NCBI RefSeq assembly: GCF_036417845.1
Contig: NC_090020.1
Location: 39,726,425-39,790,424 of the forward strand
Direction of reading: 5' to 3'
From: Apteryx mantelli
Taxonomy: Eukaryota; Chordata; Aves; Apterygiformes; Apterygidae
Length of the DNA: 64,000 nucleotides
Shown one piece after another: positions 1 through 13,985 of this stretch. Below the pieces are notes generated by a model. That model was given only the letters and a program-made list of their open reading frames with translations, had not been told where the DNA came from and did not search any database. The first letter of the stretch is position 1. Every line of letters starts with the position of its first letter. The translations under genes were made by a program, and so were the position numbers.

Positions 1-1844
1 AGACTGGGTTTATTGATGTTCATGGTTTCCGGTTGCTGACTGCTGTCTTGCTTGCAGGCAATGCAGAGCCTGGATCTGTTCTCCTGTGCAGGAGATAGGT
101 TGTCCTGCTCCTTGCTCTAGAAATTGGCAGCAAGTAATAGAAGGAGCAAAGAGGTTATAAACAATTTTGTGAGGTATTTTGTGCCCTGTGCCTGCTGGTC
201 TAGAAAAGTGAAACTCTGTCAAACAGAAACTGGAGCATGGCTATGTTAGTCTATATTTTATGAAAGCTTTTGCCTAGTCTGGAGGAAAAACCTGAGAGTT
301 TTGTTTTTCCATCAAAGACTATTTAGGGCAGCAAGAATCTCAGTTATTGGCTGTTTTTTTATGTCACTGTTTAAAAGGGCTTAAGGTATATTTATTTTCA
401 AGAAAAAGTGTTTAATATTCCTATTTTGAATTCTAGGAATCATTCTAGGAATTTACAGCATTTGAAAATATATAGTACTCATCTTTAAATTCAAGCCACT
501 TGTCTTGTAGAATGGTCCATTTTCTCCCTTAAGAATGAAAAAATATGATATCAGGAACATAAAAGACAGCAGCTGGCACCAACTCTCTTATTTACAATAA
601 CAATGGAAACCTTAATCACCTGTAGAGTCCAGCAGGCTAATATGAATGTACAGTAAATTTTAGCTGAAGTATATTATGTTAGAAAAGGACATTTGTTCAT
701 TTTGCATCCTGAATGATGCATGGTTTTATGATGACATTTCTCAATTTTTGTATTTTCTTCATCTTCTTCTTCTTCCCTTCCCCCCCCCCCCCCCCAATTT
801 CCATCTTTTCAGTCAAAGGAAATCATCAAGTGACCTTGAAATCTGCATTGGCATTTTCCTGGCAGAGAAAGCAGCTCTCTTTTCTCATTTGCAAAAATGA
901 ATAACAATTTGATCATTCTTAAAATTTCTAAAAGGTTAATTATGCTCTCTCCATGAGTACTGAATAAAAACCTGCTTTATCTCCGCCCAAATGAAACCCA
1001 CAGGGCTCCCATTCCCTCTAACTCTGCTTGGAGACCGAATCCTGCAAGCTGTCAATTAACTCCTATCAGCTCACAGATCTGTGTGAGCTGCAGTTGATTT
1101 TCTCATCCGAAAACTATGACAGCTCTCATTTGCCAAAGCTGTTGGGTGACTTAAAAAAAAAAAATCACAGCAGGAAAGTGTTATCTGGCTGTGGGCTTGG
1201 TGGATAGAAAAGGAAAGAATGAGAAAGAGAGAAGCAGAAAGGTCCCGGGTTAGTGAGAGTTCATTTCTAGCTCTAAGATTTCTGTCTGGTTGCAAAACCC
1301 CACTTGAACTCCAGTTGCATGTTTCAAACAATAACAGAAGCTGAACATGGTTGTGTACTATGGGCATGATTCCTTGAGTGTTTTTTTTTTTTTTAATATT
1401 ACTTTATTACAACAGTCAGCCACCAAGGAGATGATACTGGCAGGTGATAGAATTGGTAGAACAGAAACCCCAACGTTAAACATTTACCCAGCTGGTATTA
1501 TTTCCTGGTTGTAAAATGGCTTTTTAATTTGGAAGTCAGAGTAGTGATCTAAAAGGGAAAGACTGAGAGACTGTAAGAATATTGTTTCACTGAGCCTGAA
1601 ATAAGAGTAATGCTATTTTGAAATGAAACAAGAGAAAGCAAAAAAGTAAAAAAAATTGTGCTGAGCATTTGGTGATTACTATATTTCTGCCTGCTTATTT
1701 TAGTTTTATAGTTTAGGGTCAGCTCTTGAGGAGTCAGCTACTATAACTTGCAACAAAGTCAAAGGAACTTGTCCTGATGGCTCTGCATGTGTTAGAAGCC
1801 GGAGTTAGAGTAATTAATTTTAGAATATAAATCGATGGTGTTGC
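1..1844. other. AT-rich intergenic flank, no gene
   Basis: No coding frame with family resemblance was found. It contains a 16-C homopolymer at 780-795, a T-run at about 1381-1394 and short A-runs. Open frames up to 98 codons are spurious. Confidence 0.6.
780..795 (+). repeat. Poly-C homopolymer (16)
   Basis: Sixteen consecutive C residues follow a CTTC-rich pyrimidine tract. Homopolymer length may be unreliable in assembly. Confidence 0.9.
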
Positions 1845-1965
1845 AATTAGCACATGCCTGGGATTCGGGAAGCCGGGTTCAGTTCATGGCTCTGCTTTGA
1901 CCTTTGGAAAACTGTTCGTTCTCCCTGTGTGATATTGGTGAGTCAGCTGTAAATATCAATGCCTA
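1845..1965 (+). repeat. MIR-like SINE relic
   Basis: The segment GGGTTCAGTTCATGGCTCTGC matches the tRNA B-box and core part of MIR-family SINEs in order. It is followed by a degraded 'tgtgaccttgggcaa...cctctgtg' region and by CTGTAAATATCAATGCCTAC, corresponding to the MIR 'ctgtaaaatgggaataatacctac' segment. It is strongly diverged, as expected for an ancient amniote copy. Confidence 0.55.
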
Positions 1966-4900
1966 CTCTTCAAGTCAGACAAAATAACAGCTCGTGTTCA
2001 TGACAGTATCCACTCCTAAAAGATGCATCGTTCAATTTTCAACAGAAAAGAACAATAAAAATTACAAACCTTTACTGAAAAAAAAAGATTGATCAGTCTG
2101 TTTTATTCCTGTCTTCTGTAAATTTAAGATGCAAGCCTTTGGGACAGGTGTGATGACACCTTATCTTGCTGGAAGTGCTTACATGCCCCTTAAAAAAATA
2201 ATAAATTTAGTAGTCTTTATATGTGAAAAATGAATTTGAGAGCCAATGAAAAACTAATTAATCAGGCTGTTGCTCCATATTTATATATATTCCTATAATA
2301 CTCTTCTGCCTTGCTCTCTTTCTCAGCACTTGCTGATTTGCTGAAGCTGTCACCAGGTAAATCATTCTTGACACTGCAGTCAACTGAGCGAGCTCAGCAC
2401 TGTGCAGGATGGGTTTTCTGCAGTAAGTCTACGTGTTGAATTAGACTTTTGCTCTGAAGGGAATGGGAAAAGCCTCTCTGTTGTTAAAGGTGCCAGGATT
2501 TCACCTCCAGAATTATTAACATCAGTAAATGGCAGATTCTTGGACAATTTACAACTTTGAAAAATTAGACTCAACTGGTTAATGGAAAGGAGGAAATAAT
2601 CTTTAAATAAAGGTGAGCCAAAAGTTAACAGTGTTCAGAGTAACTTTTGCAAGCACCCACCCACCCACAGTGTAATCTGGTTATGTGCTACCTGATTTGG
2701 GGGAAGATACACAATTCCATTTCAGCTTTACAGTTCATCTTAAAAAAAAGATCAGTATTGCTACTCTGATTTTTTCAACTGTAATCTAATTAGCAAGGTG
2801 GTATACAATGATTGATTTTTTTCTTGAGAAATGTCTGAAATAGGTTGCTATACAGTATATTAAAATGCCTTTGTGAGGCTTTATCTCCTTTTCATTACGC
2901 AGTAGAACAAAACAGCTCTCAGCATATCATGGAATATATGTTGTTTATATGGCAATATTCTGCCACTTCTTTAAAAAGATCTAATGAATGCTGCACATTC
3001 ACAATGATTTAATTATGTTTTAAATATAAAGAAGCTTTAGTGAAAAGTTTTAAACCATCTTAATTATGCTATCAAGATTACCTAGTACAGAGAGACAAAT
3101 GGAAAACCTACAAGGCAGTAAGTAATTTAAAAAGCTGAAATATATGTGAAAAATTCAAGGTTTGTCTGAGTTAATTTCCAGGTTCTAATAAGAAACCTCA
3201 AGAAATGATCATCTTACACTGTCCATAGAAACACCTATTGTAAAAATTTCCAAAAAACTCCTGGAATAAAAGAACACAACTGAGGGCACGAAGTCACTGA
3301 AATATGTAATGGTGTCAGAATATCGACCCAGAAACTGGAGCCGATGAGGTAAAACCATTGCGCAGTTAGTAAATATTCTCAGATTTTTATTTGTCCCACT
3401 GTTTGTTTGTAAGGTTATATCTGTTTTCTCTCTTTTTAAATGTATCCCTCCTTCCTTTTCTTCTGATACCTTCATGAAGGCCTTGTGTTTTCCTTCCTAG
3501 TCTTTGGTCATCCTTCTTTTCTGTTCCTTTCTGTCACAGGTTCTTCAACCACAGTATATTTGGCACTGGTTACTTTCTTTGGGGTAATGAATGTTTGTCT
3601 TTCATTGAGAGTAATCAGACTTCAGAAGGCTCAATAATGTAACGACTACATTCATCATTAATACAATAACAAAGCAACAGGAAAATTAGAAGAATATGGG
3701 AGAAACATAAAATACTTCAGTGAGGTAAGTGCCCCAAGGCTTCATTTGCCAGAAGCACATGGATCGCCGCTGTTGTAGGGACAGCTTGTTCATTAGCGAT
3801 GTGATTTTTGGGGCCTGTCCAGAAAATAAAACAAAAGGTAGCATGGTCAGAAGGGTATAGTCAACTGAAGAAGGCAGCTTTCATCAGCTTGGGTGCAAAT
3901 GAGGGGACTGAATTGGCAGAAATGTCCCAATGGTTCATGGAAGATTCAACTGGACGGCTCATGCTGTAAGTGAAGCTGCATTTTTCAAGAGAAGGCTTGA
4001 CCTCTACCAGATGTTTTAAACATCAAAGGGAAATAATGTATATAGGGGACATGAGAAGGCTATTTTTGTGTGGAGAATAATATTTTCTGATGACTTAGGC
4101 ATCCAATAATTCTTCCCATTACTGATAAACTGGTATTGCACTGGAGTTTTCAGTTGGCTGGGTCTGAGCAGGAAGACCTCAACAGCCTACATCCAGAAGC
4201 AGCAGTGTAGCTCCTGCGCTCTACCCCTGGCTGCAGTGCCCTTGTCACCAGTGTTCCCCAGTTCTTCGATTTAGCTGTTTGATTGGCAGGAAGGTTGAAC
4301 TGTCATTTCTAGGCACCCTTAGACCACTCCTCCTCTATTAGATGTAGTTGAATTTTTTTTGCAAAGAAGTTTTGAAAAGCCCCCGCCACCCTAAAGTGAT
4401 GTAACCCTGCATTCCTCGGCCTGTGAAATCAGCATTTAATCTTCTTTTACCCTGGAAGATGGGGCAGAATTTGGAAATAAGAGCTTATATTCAAAGTTTG
4501 CCGTAACAGGAGATGCAGTGCATTCACAAAGCCCTGTGCCTGTACACACCCACCAGGTGCAAACAAAGACTTGTGTGAGCAAGTTTCAAATGTTTACCAA
4601 TATTTGCCAATTCAGTGTTCTTAACCACTGTATGTGCCAATGCAAAACCACCTCTTATGCTGAATTTTAAAACGCTGGTGTACACATTACAATATTTTTA
4701 ATTTGCATACCAGTTTTTGAATGCAAAGTAGGAATGGATGAACCCCAAGAACATTTCTGCATGTTGATAGTAAGTTCACTCAACTCTTCCGCCAATGACC
4801 AACTATTTTTTTCTGACAACAGTTTATGTACTACTCCATGTTTCTAATAAATAACTAAATTTGTGGACTGTATTAAGGATGTAATCAGTTTGGTATTTGG

Positions 4901-7900
4901 ATTACATTTCTACTCAGCTCCCATTACAATCAGTATAAAGATTCTCTCTGATTTCAGCGAGAGCTAGATCAGACCCGGAGCACTATTTTTTAAAGCAATG
5001 TTAAGTGCTGCTGTTCATTGACATTGTTTCTCAGACACCAGCAATTGTTCACTGACCCAGATGTGAACTTGTATTTTTTTCTATCTCTGTTTATAGAGAC
5101 CCATTCTCGGTCATGCTTATCTACCCCAGACACAGAGACCTGTTTAACTTGCTGAGAAGTTGTGATGGACCAAATTAGAAAGCCTGCAGAAAACTGTTTA
5201 TAGCTGAGTCTGTCAGAACGAGTATTAAAAAAAAAGGCAGAGAAATAACATTTACATAGAACAGGGACCTCTATTTTACTGTTCCTACTTCTGTGCCATT
5301 ACTCAGCTGCAGGAAAGGAGGTTAGTACTCAGAAAGAAAAAAGAACTAGCTCACTAGATGCTGAAATAGGTGGCCATTCTCATCAGCCTAGTACTTCCAC
5401 TTGACAAGGCAAGATGATAAGTTTTGCAGAGCTCAGGGTTCATTTCCAAATTCCTGCCCACACTTTTGAGCAATGTTCACCCTTGCAGGACTCGGAAGCC
5501 ATTTCCCCTAGCAAAGGAATCCAAAGTTTTGTGTCAAGCTGATAAACAAAGCTGGTGAAAGCCAGAAAGGAAACAGAAATGGTCACAAGAGGGGTATTCC
5601 TATCTGCAGAACGCAGCCTGCTGCTGATGTGATGGTGATGATGATAATTTGTGAAGACATTTTGTAGCACAGCCTTTTTAGCCACATTTGGGTTCTATAC
5701 GAATTTTCTCTTATTCACATAAATATTGCTAACATACCACAGCAAAACTGCATGATGTTTCAGCCTTTCAGTGCTAGTTGTGTTTGCAACAGGGTCGCAA
5801 CCCTAAAAAAAGTTGTATGTGCAATGACCTTAAAAACCTGCTGACTTCACTGGCGTTACTTTGCATGTGTAAATGAGTGCATGATTTTTCTCCTCCATTA
5901 TTCACAGTATGCATGTTCAGAATAATTAGGGACAAATATCCTAAAGCTCTCAGGCAGTATTTGAGTTCAAACACCAAAGAACCTTTCCCATTCCTTTTGT
6001 TCATGTTGCAACTATCTTTAGATGATCTATGAGTTTTTTTAAATGAACAGAAAAGTATGAGCTAACTAGCAAATAGGTAGTTTTCAGTCTAAAATCTGCA
6101 CAAGATGTAAATTTTATCATGAATAAAAGAACAAGTTAAAAAGCAAGTATTTATTCTCCACTGACAGAGGAAATGTCATCAACTTCAGGGTAGGTTTTGT
6201 TTTCAAATGGGTATAAAAAATGATAATCAGTGTGATCAGTCTTGTCTGGAATTTTTGGAGGGTTTTCTTCAGTTGTTCCATGATGCAGTGAGACTCAGGA
6301 ACAACCCTAGTGCTCTGTCTTCATGTTCAGTATAGTTTACTGCAAAGTGAGCCCCCACAGTTTCACATCACAACCATTACAGCTGTAATGGGGGATCTTT
6401 CTCTTCTTATACAGGGCAAAGTATCTGAATACCTTGGAGCGGCATTTCCCTTGTCTGTCTTGTACATTGGTATAGGATTCTGTCTGTTGAAATGTCGGTC
6501 ACGGACCGCAGAAAGTACATTTCCCCTCTGCTGAAAAGTAGTCAGTTGATTTTACCGCAGAACATCCCCCTTGCCCATCAGATATGTAGTAACACACTTG
6601 TAAGCAGTTGCTGCGTGAAATGCAAAGGCTGAAATGACACAGTTGTCTGGGAGGTTTTTTTAGCCATCAAAATGTAACCTTAGGTTACAGTTTTTTGCAC
6701 AAAAGCTATTCTGTATACAACACTATTCTGTCTTTAAAGAAAAGGCAGGCATACATTATTTTTAGACTAGGACAGTGATAAATGCACTAGAGATGCAACA
6801 CGACCTCTTGGAAATTGTTCCCATGTAGGCAAGAGGAAAGTGTCACATGGTGTTAGGCATAGGACATAGACTGTGTTCTGGGCTGTGGAGAAAACTGATT
6901 GTAATCTTCTGTGAGTACATTTACAATAAAATTTTTTGGCCAAACCATTAATTTGATTGGACATACTGACTATTGTGCAAACCACCTCTGTTTGCAAGTT
7001 CTGCAGACAGCACCCATATCTTATTAAATTCCTGTGCTGTAAGAAATACTAAAAAACAGATTTTAATGGTTATTTCTTAACAGCTCTGAGTGAGCACTAG
7101 CAATCATATTGCTTCTTCACAGGAGCTAGATAGCTTGAATGAAACACGCAGGGAGGCTGTGCAGCTGTGAAAGATAGGTTACTGAATTTAAATGATTCAG
7201 CACAACCATTAAAATTCCTGAAAATGTCTGCAAGTCATTGCACACAGATATTTTCAGATTACCCCTTGAATACAGGGGGATTGGCAATGAAGAAAATAGA
7301 TGGCTGTGAAAAGATTGCCAGAAAGTCTTTCTCCCTGACAAAACCAGCCCCAACTCTGGGGTTGCAAACTACCTTTTAGTGCTATTTAGCACTTATGGTT
7401 TCAATAGAAATAAATGGCACATACTAAGGAAGGCAAACCAATGTTGCATTAATGACCTGACACCAAACATTCTTCATACTCAAGCTAGTCTGACTGGCAT
7501 GCAGATTTGTTTCATAAACAAAAAGTAGTGTTTTCTCTCTAAACAATTCATCGTGAGCAATTTGTCATTGCAAACAGCTTCTGGCAGTTGACCAATTCCT
7601 TTCAGAGAATCTTTCTTTAAACCAACTGGCCATTAAAATCTTTCCTCCCAACAATGGCTCTGATTCATTCTCAATGAATAATTTGCTGGGATTGCTGCAT
7701 TTGCTGTATGAGATGGTATAAAACTTGTATGTCATAAGCAAAATTGTTAGCACTAAGTTATCATTTAATTGTCTTTCTCCTCCTCTAAATAACCCTGGGT
7801 CATTTTTTAATTCTTCCCCCTTCATAGTAAGGGTCTGAACCTACCACATTTCTTAAGGCCAAAAAGAATTTGTCTGACTAGAGCTATTGATTGGCCTTAA

Positions 7901-8349
7901 ACACATGTACTTCAGATTTTAAGTCATTATTTTCTTTTCATCATGTGAAAAAATCCTAGCAAAGGCCACAATAGGGGAGAATAATTAAGATTCACACTTA
8001 CTGCGAATACAGAGGAAGAAAATGTAAGAATTATGATAAATATAAGATCACGGATGATTGAAAAAATGTAAATAGAGATTAACAGAGTCTGCTCAATTCA
8101 CATTTGGGCATTTTACCAACTTCTAGCCTGGAACATTAAACAGAAGAAAATACCAGTATTTATCTTCTTAAAATGTTAACATACGCTTTATATTCCTTTC
8201 TCTTACTTGTTTTTCTCCCTCTCAGTCAACAGATTATTTATTCCTCCATTGATTACAAATGTGAGTAATGGCTATTATGTACATTGAGTCAGATAGAGTT
8301 ATTTTGGTTATATGTGTCGTCTACCTCTGTAGGAAAGAGAGCTTGAAGT
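1966..8349. other. AT-rich intergenic flank, no gene
   Basis: No gene or well-resolved repeat was found. A short segment near 4945-4985 (TGATTTCAGCGAGAGCTAGATCAGACCC) resembles a motif found in old amniote repeats but is too short to classify. A (CCCA)n-like run lies at about 2656-2668. Confidence 0.5.
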
Positions 8350-8512
8350 TGAAGGTGTTGGATTGGGAAGTGGAAAATCTGAAATTCAGCTCATACTGTC
8401 ATGGTGATCAATTTCAGTTCAGTTCCTGTTGTCCTCTGTAATCTGGAGGAAGTCACTTCTGCAGCCTATAACTTTATTTTCTCGTCTGAAAAATGAAGAC
8501 ACTAATCTTTCT
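8350..8512 (+). repeat. MIR-like SINE relic
   Basis: GGAAGTCACTTCTGCAGCCT, then TTTATTTTCTCGTCTGAAAAATG and ACACTAAT, follow the order of the MIR 3' half ('gcaagtcactt...cctcagtttcctcatctgtaaaatggggataat'). The 5' half (GTGTTGGATTGGGAAGTGG) resembles the MIR segment before the core. A 13-bp direct repeat (8571-8583 and 8590-8602) lies just downstream. Confidence 0.5.
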
Positions 8513-11500
8513 GGTCTCACAGGCGCTGTCCAATGCTAACTTCATTGGTGTCTATGAAGACTGTAGATGATTTGGTGATGAGAACAAAATTTGGTGATGA
8601 GACCTGTAAAAAAAGATAAAATAAACTATGTGAAGGAGGAATTGATTTTAACCATAGCCATATTTCCTGTCAATACTGACATATTAGTTTCGTTTTCCAT
8701 TATCTCTAGTTGTTTTATTTAAGCTGAAAAAGTAACTTCCCAAACAGTGTTTAAGCTGTCTTATTTATTGGACTATTTCTAGGTTCCAGTGGTTGTACAG
8801 AGGCTTAGGAAAGTTTATAGACTTACAAAGTGTTATTTTATGAAGCAGCGATGGCCAATTTTTACAAAGAATTTTCATGCTTTTAGTTTGAGGTAGTGCT
8901 GACCTGGTTTCTGATACCATCCTTGTTTAATGGAAACTAGACAGTTTAGGGACTCTATGAGCTTCCCTGAATGTATATACAAAATGGGTCTCTTTCTGTT
9001 TCGGTCATCTAGACTAAAGAATCAAGAAGGCAAACATCAGAACTAATGGATGACAGGATAGTTGTATTGGATAAAGAGGAAAAAAGGCAAGCCTAAGAGA
9101 ATATTAATTTGCTAGTGGATTACCCCAGTGTTCCCAGGCGACCACATCTAGCTTTGGATGCCTCAAAATGTCGCCTTTGTTAGTCAGCGTGAACAACCAC
9201 TACTTCAGAAAATCTAGTTTCCTTTCAGCTTTCAGTGTTGAGAGCTCATGTTGTTGGAAAATACATTTATCAATAAGGAAGAGTCTTACATGTCATAAGG
9301 AGTCCAAACAAAAAATAAAAACAAGAGGAGTAGTCTCATAAATAAATAAACTAGTCAGCACAGAGATTGCGTGATATTTGGATGATTTCACTTCAGCTTG
9401 GCCCAGTAGCTAGACTGTCCTTTGCTAATATTTCTGTGACCCTTATATGCTAATATACAGTATATCCCCAAGAATGCCCTGAAGTGCCCAGAAAAAACAG
9501 TCACAGCACAAATACTCTCCCTGCCAAATACATAATCTGTGGAATTTGGGGACTTGAGAATATTGTCCTGTCACAAGATACATTCCATTTCCAATCTGTA
9601 GAACTTAAAGTTGTATTAACTGTGTGGTCTTATATCTTCTCTCACTACTGCAAGCAAAACTTTGATGACCTGAAAGACTATCTGGTATGCAAGACATATT
9701 CGCTGTCAGTTTGGAAGCACCATCTTCTTTATCATCACTCACTCCTCAGTGCTAATCAGAGGATTAAGTTATTGACTCAGCTATATTTTGTCGTTACCAG
9801 TGTGTAAACTGACGCAGAAGAAAGACGTGTACAAGGAGTGCAATGCAAGTGAGAGAGGACAAGTTACTTCGTCATGTGTGAACCTGGTTGTTCAAAGGAG
9901 CAAATACTTTACAAGTGTACAAGAACATGACATTTCCAGATTCACCTATGAAAGGTCTTATTCGCACATCTGTGTGTTGCAGATGCTATTTAATTATAAT
10001 CTCTGTTTTATGAGATTACACTGTAAATTATCCAATTGTTTGGGAGGGTTTCTAGGTCACCATTCACAGCAATTTAATATTCTGGGAACATTAAATATTC
10101 TGGGACCAGACCAGATGGAATTTGATGACTTCTGTGTCATCAGTTTTAGTTTCTTGTTACCATTTTCATAAATGGCAAAGGAGAGGGAGGAAGGGATGAA
10201 GGAAGCAGGAAGGATGTACTTGAAAATAGTAAGGTTTTTCCCTGTGTTATTTCTGTGGAATTTCCAGGACTTCACTGTGCTAATAGTGAATAGGAATCTC
10301 TACAATTCCAACATAAATGAATTTCTGAATAGCATATACCCCGCTGTTCATGTGCCTACACGTCCTTCAGTTAATCTTTCTTATCTGCCATCAGTAATCC
10401 AGAATATATATTATCTCTACAATGGGTGCAGATGCAGCTCAGATCCAATAGCACTATCTGTACCTAGAACTGGAAGCACTGGCCAAGGGAGGGAGCCATC
10501 AGGAGCAGAGAGATAGTTAAATGTATCCTCACTGAGTGAACTCAGACCAGTGACTTGATAACATCATCCTGCTGGGTCTGAGCCGAATCCAAGCGAAACT
10601 CCTACTTTTGCATGTCTGCCACGTGACAAAAAAATCTAATTTTCAGATTTTTCTTGTATTGAAAGTGAACATCAGTCAACCAGATTTTGGAGGGCTAGTG
10701 GGGTGGAGATAAGGTCAAGCACAATGTTAACATAGCATTTCTTTGTTCCTGTTGTCTCATATGTTAGCCATTATTACGTCATGGGCCAAAGTACCCGAAA
10801 CGAGTTGTGTTCTCCCTGCCAAATACTACAGCAGTAATGGACAAAGAAAGCTAAGATAGTATGAAAAATGAAGATTTAAAAATTTCTCTTCCCCTTCCTA
10901 GGCAGTGGCCAGTATATTATTCCCATGTCCATGGTAGGTGTGCATGTGGGTATGAGCAATTACGAATCTCAGAAACAGGGACAACCAAATGAGTATCTAT
11001 TTAATGTCCTGACACTTAAGTAATGTGCTCTTTAGCATGAGTTATCAGATTTGCAAAGCAGTTGCAATGTTTCATTTAGCTAAAACTCTCCACCTCTGGC
11101 CTCTCTCTGTCTGTTTGGGACATTTGTCCAATATGTTGTGAATGCCTCACTATGCCTGCCTTGGTAGGATTCATTTTTGTAAGCATTGGCCATCTATCTC
11201 ATAGGTCTGGTGCATCCCACTACACTAGATTTGCTATGAATACAAGCTCTGGGCATGGTCTCCCACATCACTTGCTGCAGTCCCATTTCCCTCTCTTGAT
11301 CTGTACTGGGGCTATGTTTGCCTTTGAACTGTACTTAACTGGTTTGCGACTCCACGGTTTGGAAGCTATAGGTTGACCATCTCTGGTATAATTTATGACA
11401 TGACACGCACCTTATTATTCTCATCTCCTCTGTGTGATATGGACCCCTGACTTGCTGGGAATGTAAATTAAGTGCAATCAGTATTATTACATCTGCCTTT

Positions 11501-13599
11501 CATTTCACAGGCTTGATCCTTGATATGTGAGTGTACATGTACCATGGGTACTCTTTTTTTTCCCTTGTGTCCATAATCCTTTCTAGTAATTCCACAAGAT
11601 ATCTGTAATAGGACTGTCAATCAAAAGGGAGCCAGAGGAAAATGCTGTCTCAAAGTACAAGGCGGCCTTGGCAGACTTTCAACAGTGCTAATCTTCAGAC
11701 TGAATGGCAACTGCAAAGCTGCTGAAACAGCTGGCAACAGGGCTCACCAAGAAGTCAGTTGCCATCACTGATAAAATGCTATCTAAAGACTGATAGCTAG
11801 GTCCTGAGAAAAATAGAAGAGCTACAACCTCTCAGACCAAGTGGCACGAAGGTCTGAAGGGTCTTGTTTAAATTTCAGATGCAAAGTCTCTACCTAAATT
11901 AGAATATGTGTGTATGTGTCTGTAGAATTATATTTTTACACTTAAATAATCTCTGATTCTTTTTCACTGAAGTCCACAAAATCCATTGCATAACCTAAGT
12001 GCTTTGACAGTGTTTGATCACAGGGCAGTTGCACAGGAATTTCACCAACATGAATATGTTCAAAGAAACATAGTCTTGATGCATTTTTTCTACTTTTTCA
12101 TCCTGTTATATTCCTTAAATGAAAAGCTTTCTGATTAAATAAAATACATATATGTAATATATGTATAATTTATATTCTTAAATAGATATATAGCTTCTCT
12201 GTGATATCCAGATAGCTAACCTATATGTAACAAAAGGCCCCCAGAAGAGACTACAAGAATCAGTTTTCTTTAAAAAAGCATACATAGGATATAATATCAA
12301 TTATTTCTTCATGAAAAACAGAAATTGCTTCTCCCTTTTTTCTTAAGAGAAGGAGCTTCATGAATTTGTATGCAATGTGGAGCTGTTAATCTTATTTACT
12401 TACTCTGCTAATGTTTTTCAAGGATAGAAAATATGCACTTTTACTGAGATTTATGCAATGCTCATTGAAGGTGATGGTTTACTTGGAAGTTAAGGAGAAT
12501 AATAAATGTTTTATAAGCATGATACCTTTCAATATAGCATGCACTTATAATTACAACTTTTATATCCAAATACAGTGAACTGGCAATTCACAAGCAATCA
12601 GTAATAAAAGCTGATTGTCATATGGTTTGCATCATGTCTCTGAATGTTTTGAATCTGCTAACTTCTTTCAGTAAGATCAGTCTTCGGGGCTAATCTCTCC
12701 TGCGTGAGCAACGCTAGAAGATTGCCTTCACTGCAGAGCAATAGAGAAATTGTTTAAGTAAAGGTAGTGACTGTAAAATCTTAACCCACTTTCTCAGATA
12801 AAGGCCATTAAGTAAGTCTGTGTACAAATTTGACACTGTTTCCTTGCCTTTGACAGCCCTTTGGAAAGGTTTAAACGTACAAGATCTGACTAAAGCTTTC
12901 AAAAATTCATCACTGAATATTTGTTAACTTTGTTCTCTGTGATAGCTGTAGAACAAAGATAATACTCTTCAAATGGAGATAAATTACTATCTTTCAAAAG
13001 ATTATCACCAGTCTTAATCGAGTTTGCTCCTACAGCCGAGCAGCCAGTGACCTTGTTACTTGCACAACAAACATCTCTGCTGTTTCCCGTTTACAGGAAA
13101 TACATTTAGTCTAACTAGCCTGCTGCGAACAGCACCATGGATCTAGTATAGTGAAAACTTCTATAGATAAGTTAGGAAATTCAGCTGGCTGAAGAGTAGA
13201 GAAAAGCATATTGACTAGTGTGTGGTGACAGAGGCAGAATAATCAGAAGACAGAAGGTCCTAGGAAGGTTAAATGCAACGCTGAGATTTTCACACTCACA
13301 ACTGAAACATGAACATTTCCTCCATTGTTTAAATATCGTAATTTGTGAGACTTAGATAAACTTCAAATAGAGCTTGTGTATATTAATCACCTCTTCAAAA
13401 GACATGCTGCATCCTCAGCAGATGTAAATCAGCACAGCACTGAAGATTTCCAGGGTGCCATTCCCCAGCTCCTCCAGCTGAGAGATTGTCCAGGCAGCGG
13501 GGGGCTGTCCTCTTACTTTAATAAGAAAAGGAGATCTGGCCAGATAAAATGGGACCTCCTCATGTAGCTATGTGCCTTTTTAAAGCTTTCTTTGTTTTT
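8513..13599. other. AT-rich intergenic flank, no gene
   Basis: Two adjacent open frames at 9788-10171 and 10172-10516 share a frame with a single stop between them, and another frame at 9484-9807 precedes them, but none resembles a protein family. An 18-bp imperfect tandem duplication (TATTCTGGGA core) lies at 10074-10109. The 12140-12190 region is TA-rich. Confidence 0.5.
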
Positions 13600-13985
13600 G
13601 TTTTATTTCAGCTGAAAGGACTCCTACACCTCTTTATTTGACATCAGCATTTCAGCACCCATTTTTCATATTGGAACGTGTTGGCTTGGCAGGAGCTGCA
13701 CTGTGGGGAGTTGGCACTCGAGCTGATTATGGCCTGGCTTTCATTCTTTGCAGAGGTGCTGGGGTGGAGATTAGAGCGTTATTAATTATCTCATAATGGC
13801 ATTAAATCCTGCACTGTGTGGAGCTTTGGACTGCCCATGCCAGCCCAAGTTCAGCAGAATCAGATTAAACAGCACAGGTTTAATATGCAGTTTTTGCAGA
13901 GAGAGCCCTTTTCTTTTTTTTTCCCCATTAACAACATGACCTTTATTGGAATCGGCCCCTCTTGATGTTTCACAATGGCGCAGCA
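13600..13985. promoter_or_regulatory. Candidate distal enhancer / conserved noncoding block
   Basis: The block contains AGAGCGTTATTAATTATCTCATAATGGCATTAA near 13772-13804, several ATTA homeodomain cores, CAGCTG-like and GCAGAGGTGCTGG words, and a more complex texture than the surrounding repetitive AT-rich DNA. No coding signal is present. Classification is by motif density and texture; conservation was not tested. Confidence 0.3.

Noticed and set aside
9484..10516. Three consecutive open frames on + totalling about 1 kb
   Set aside because: No family resemblance, different frames for the first part, and no splice or promoter context; likely chance.
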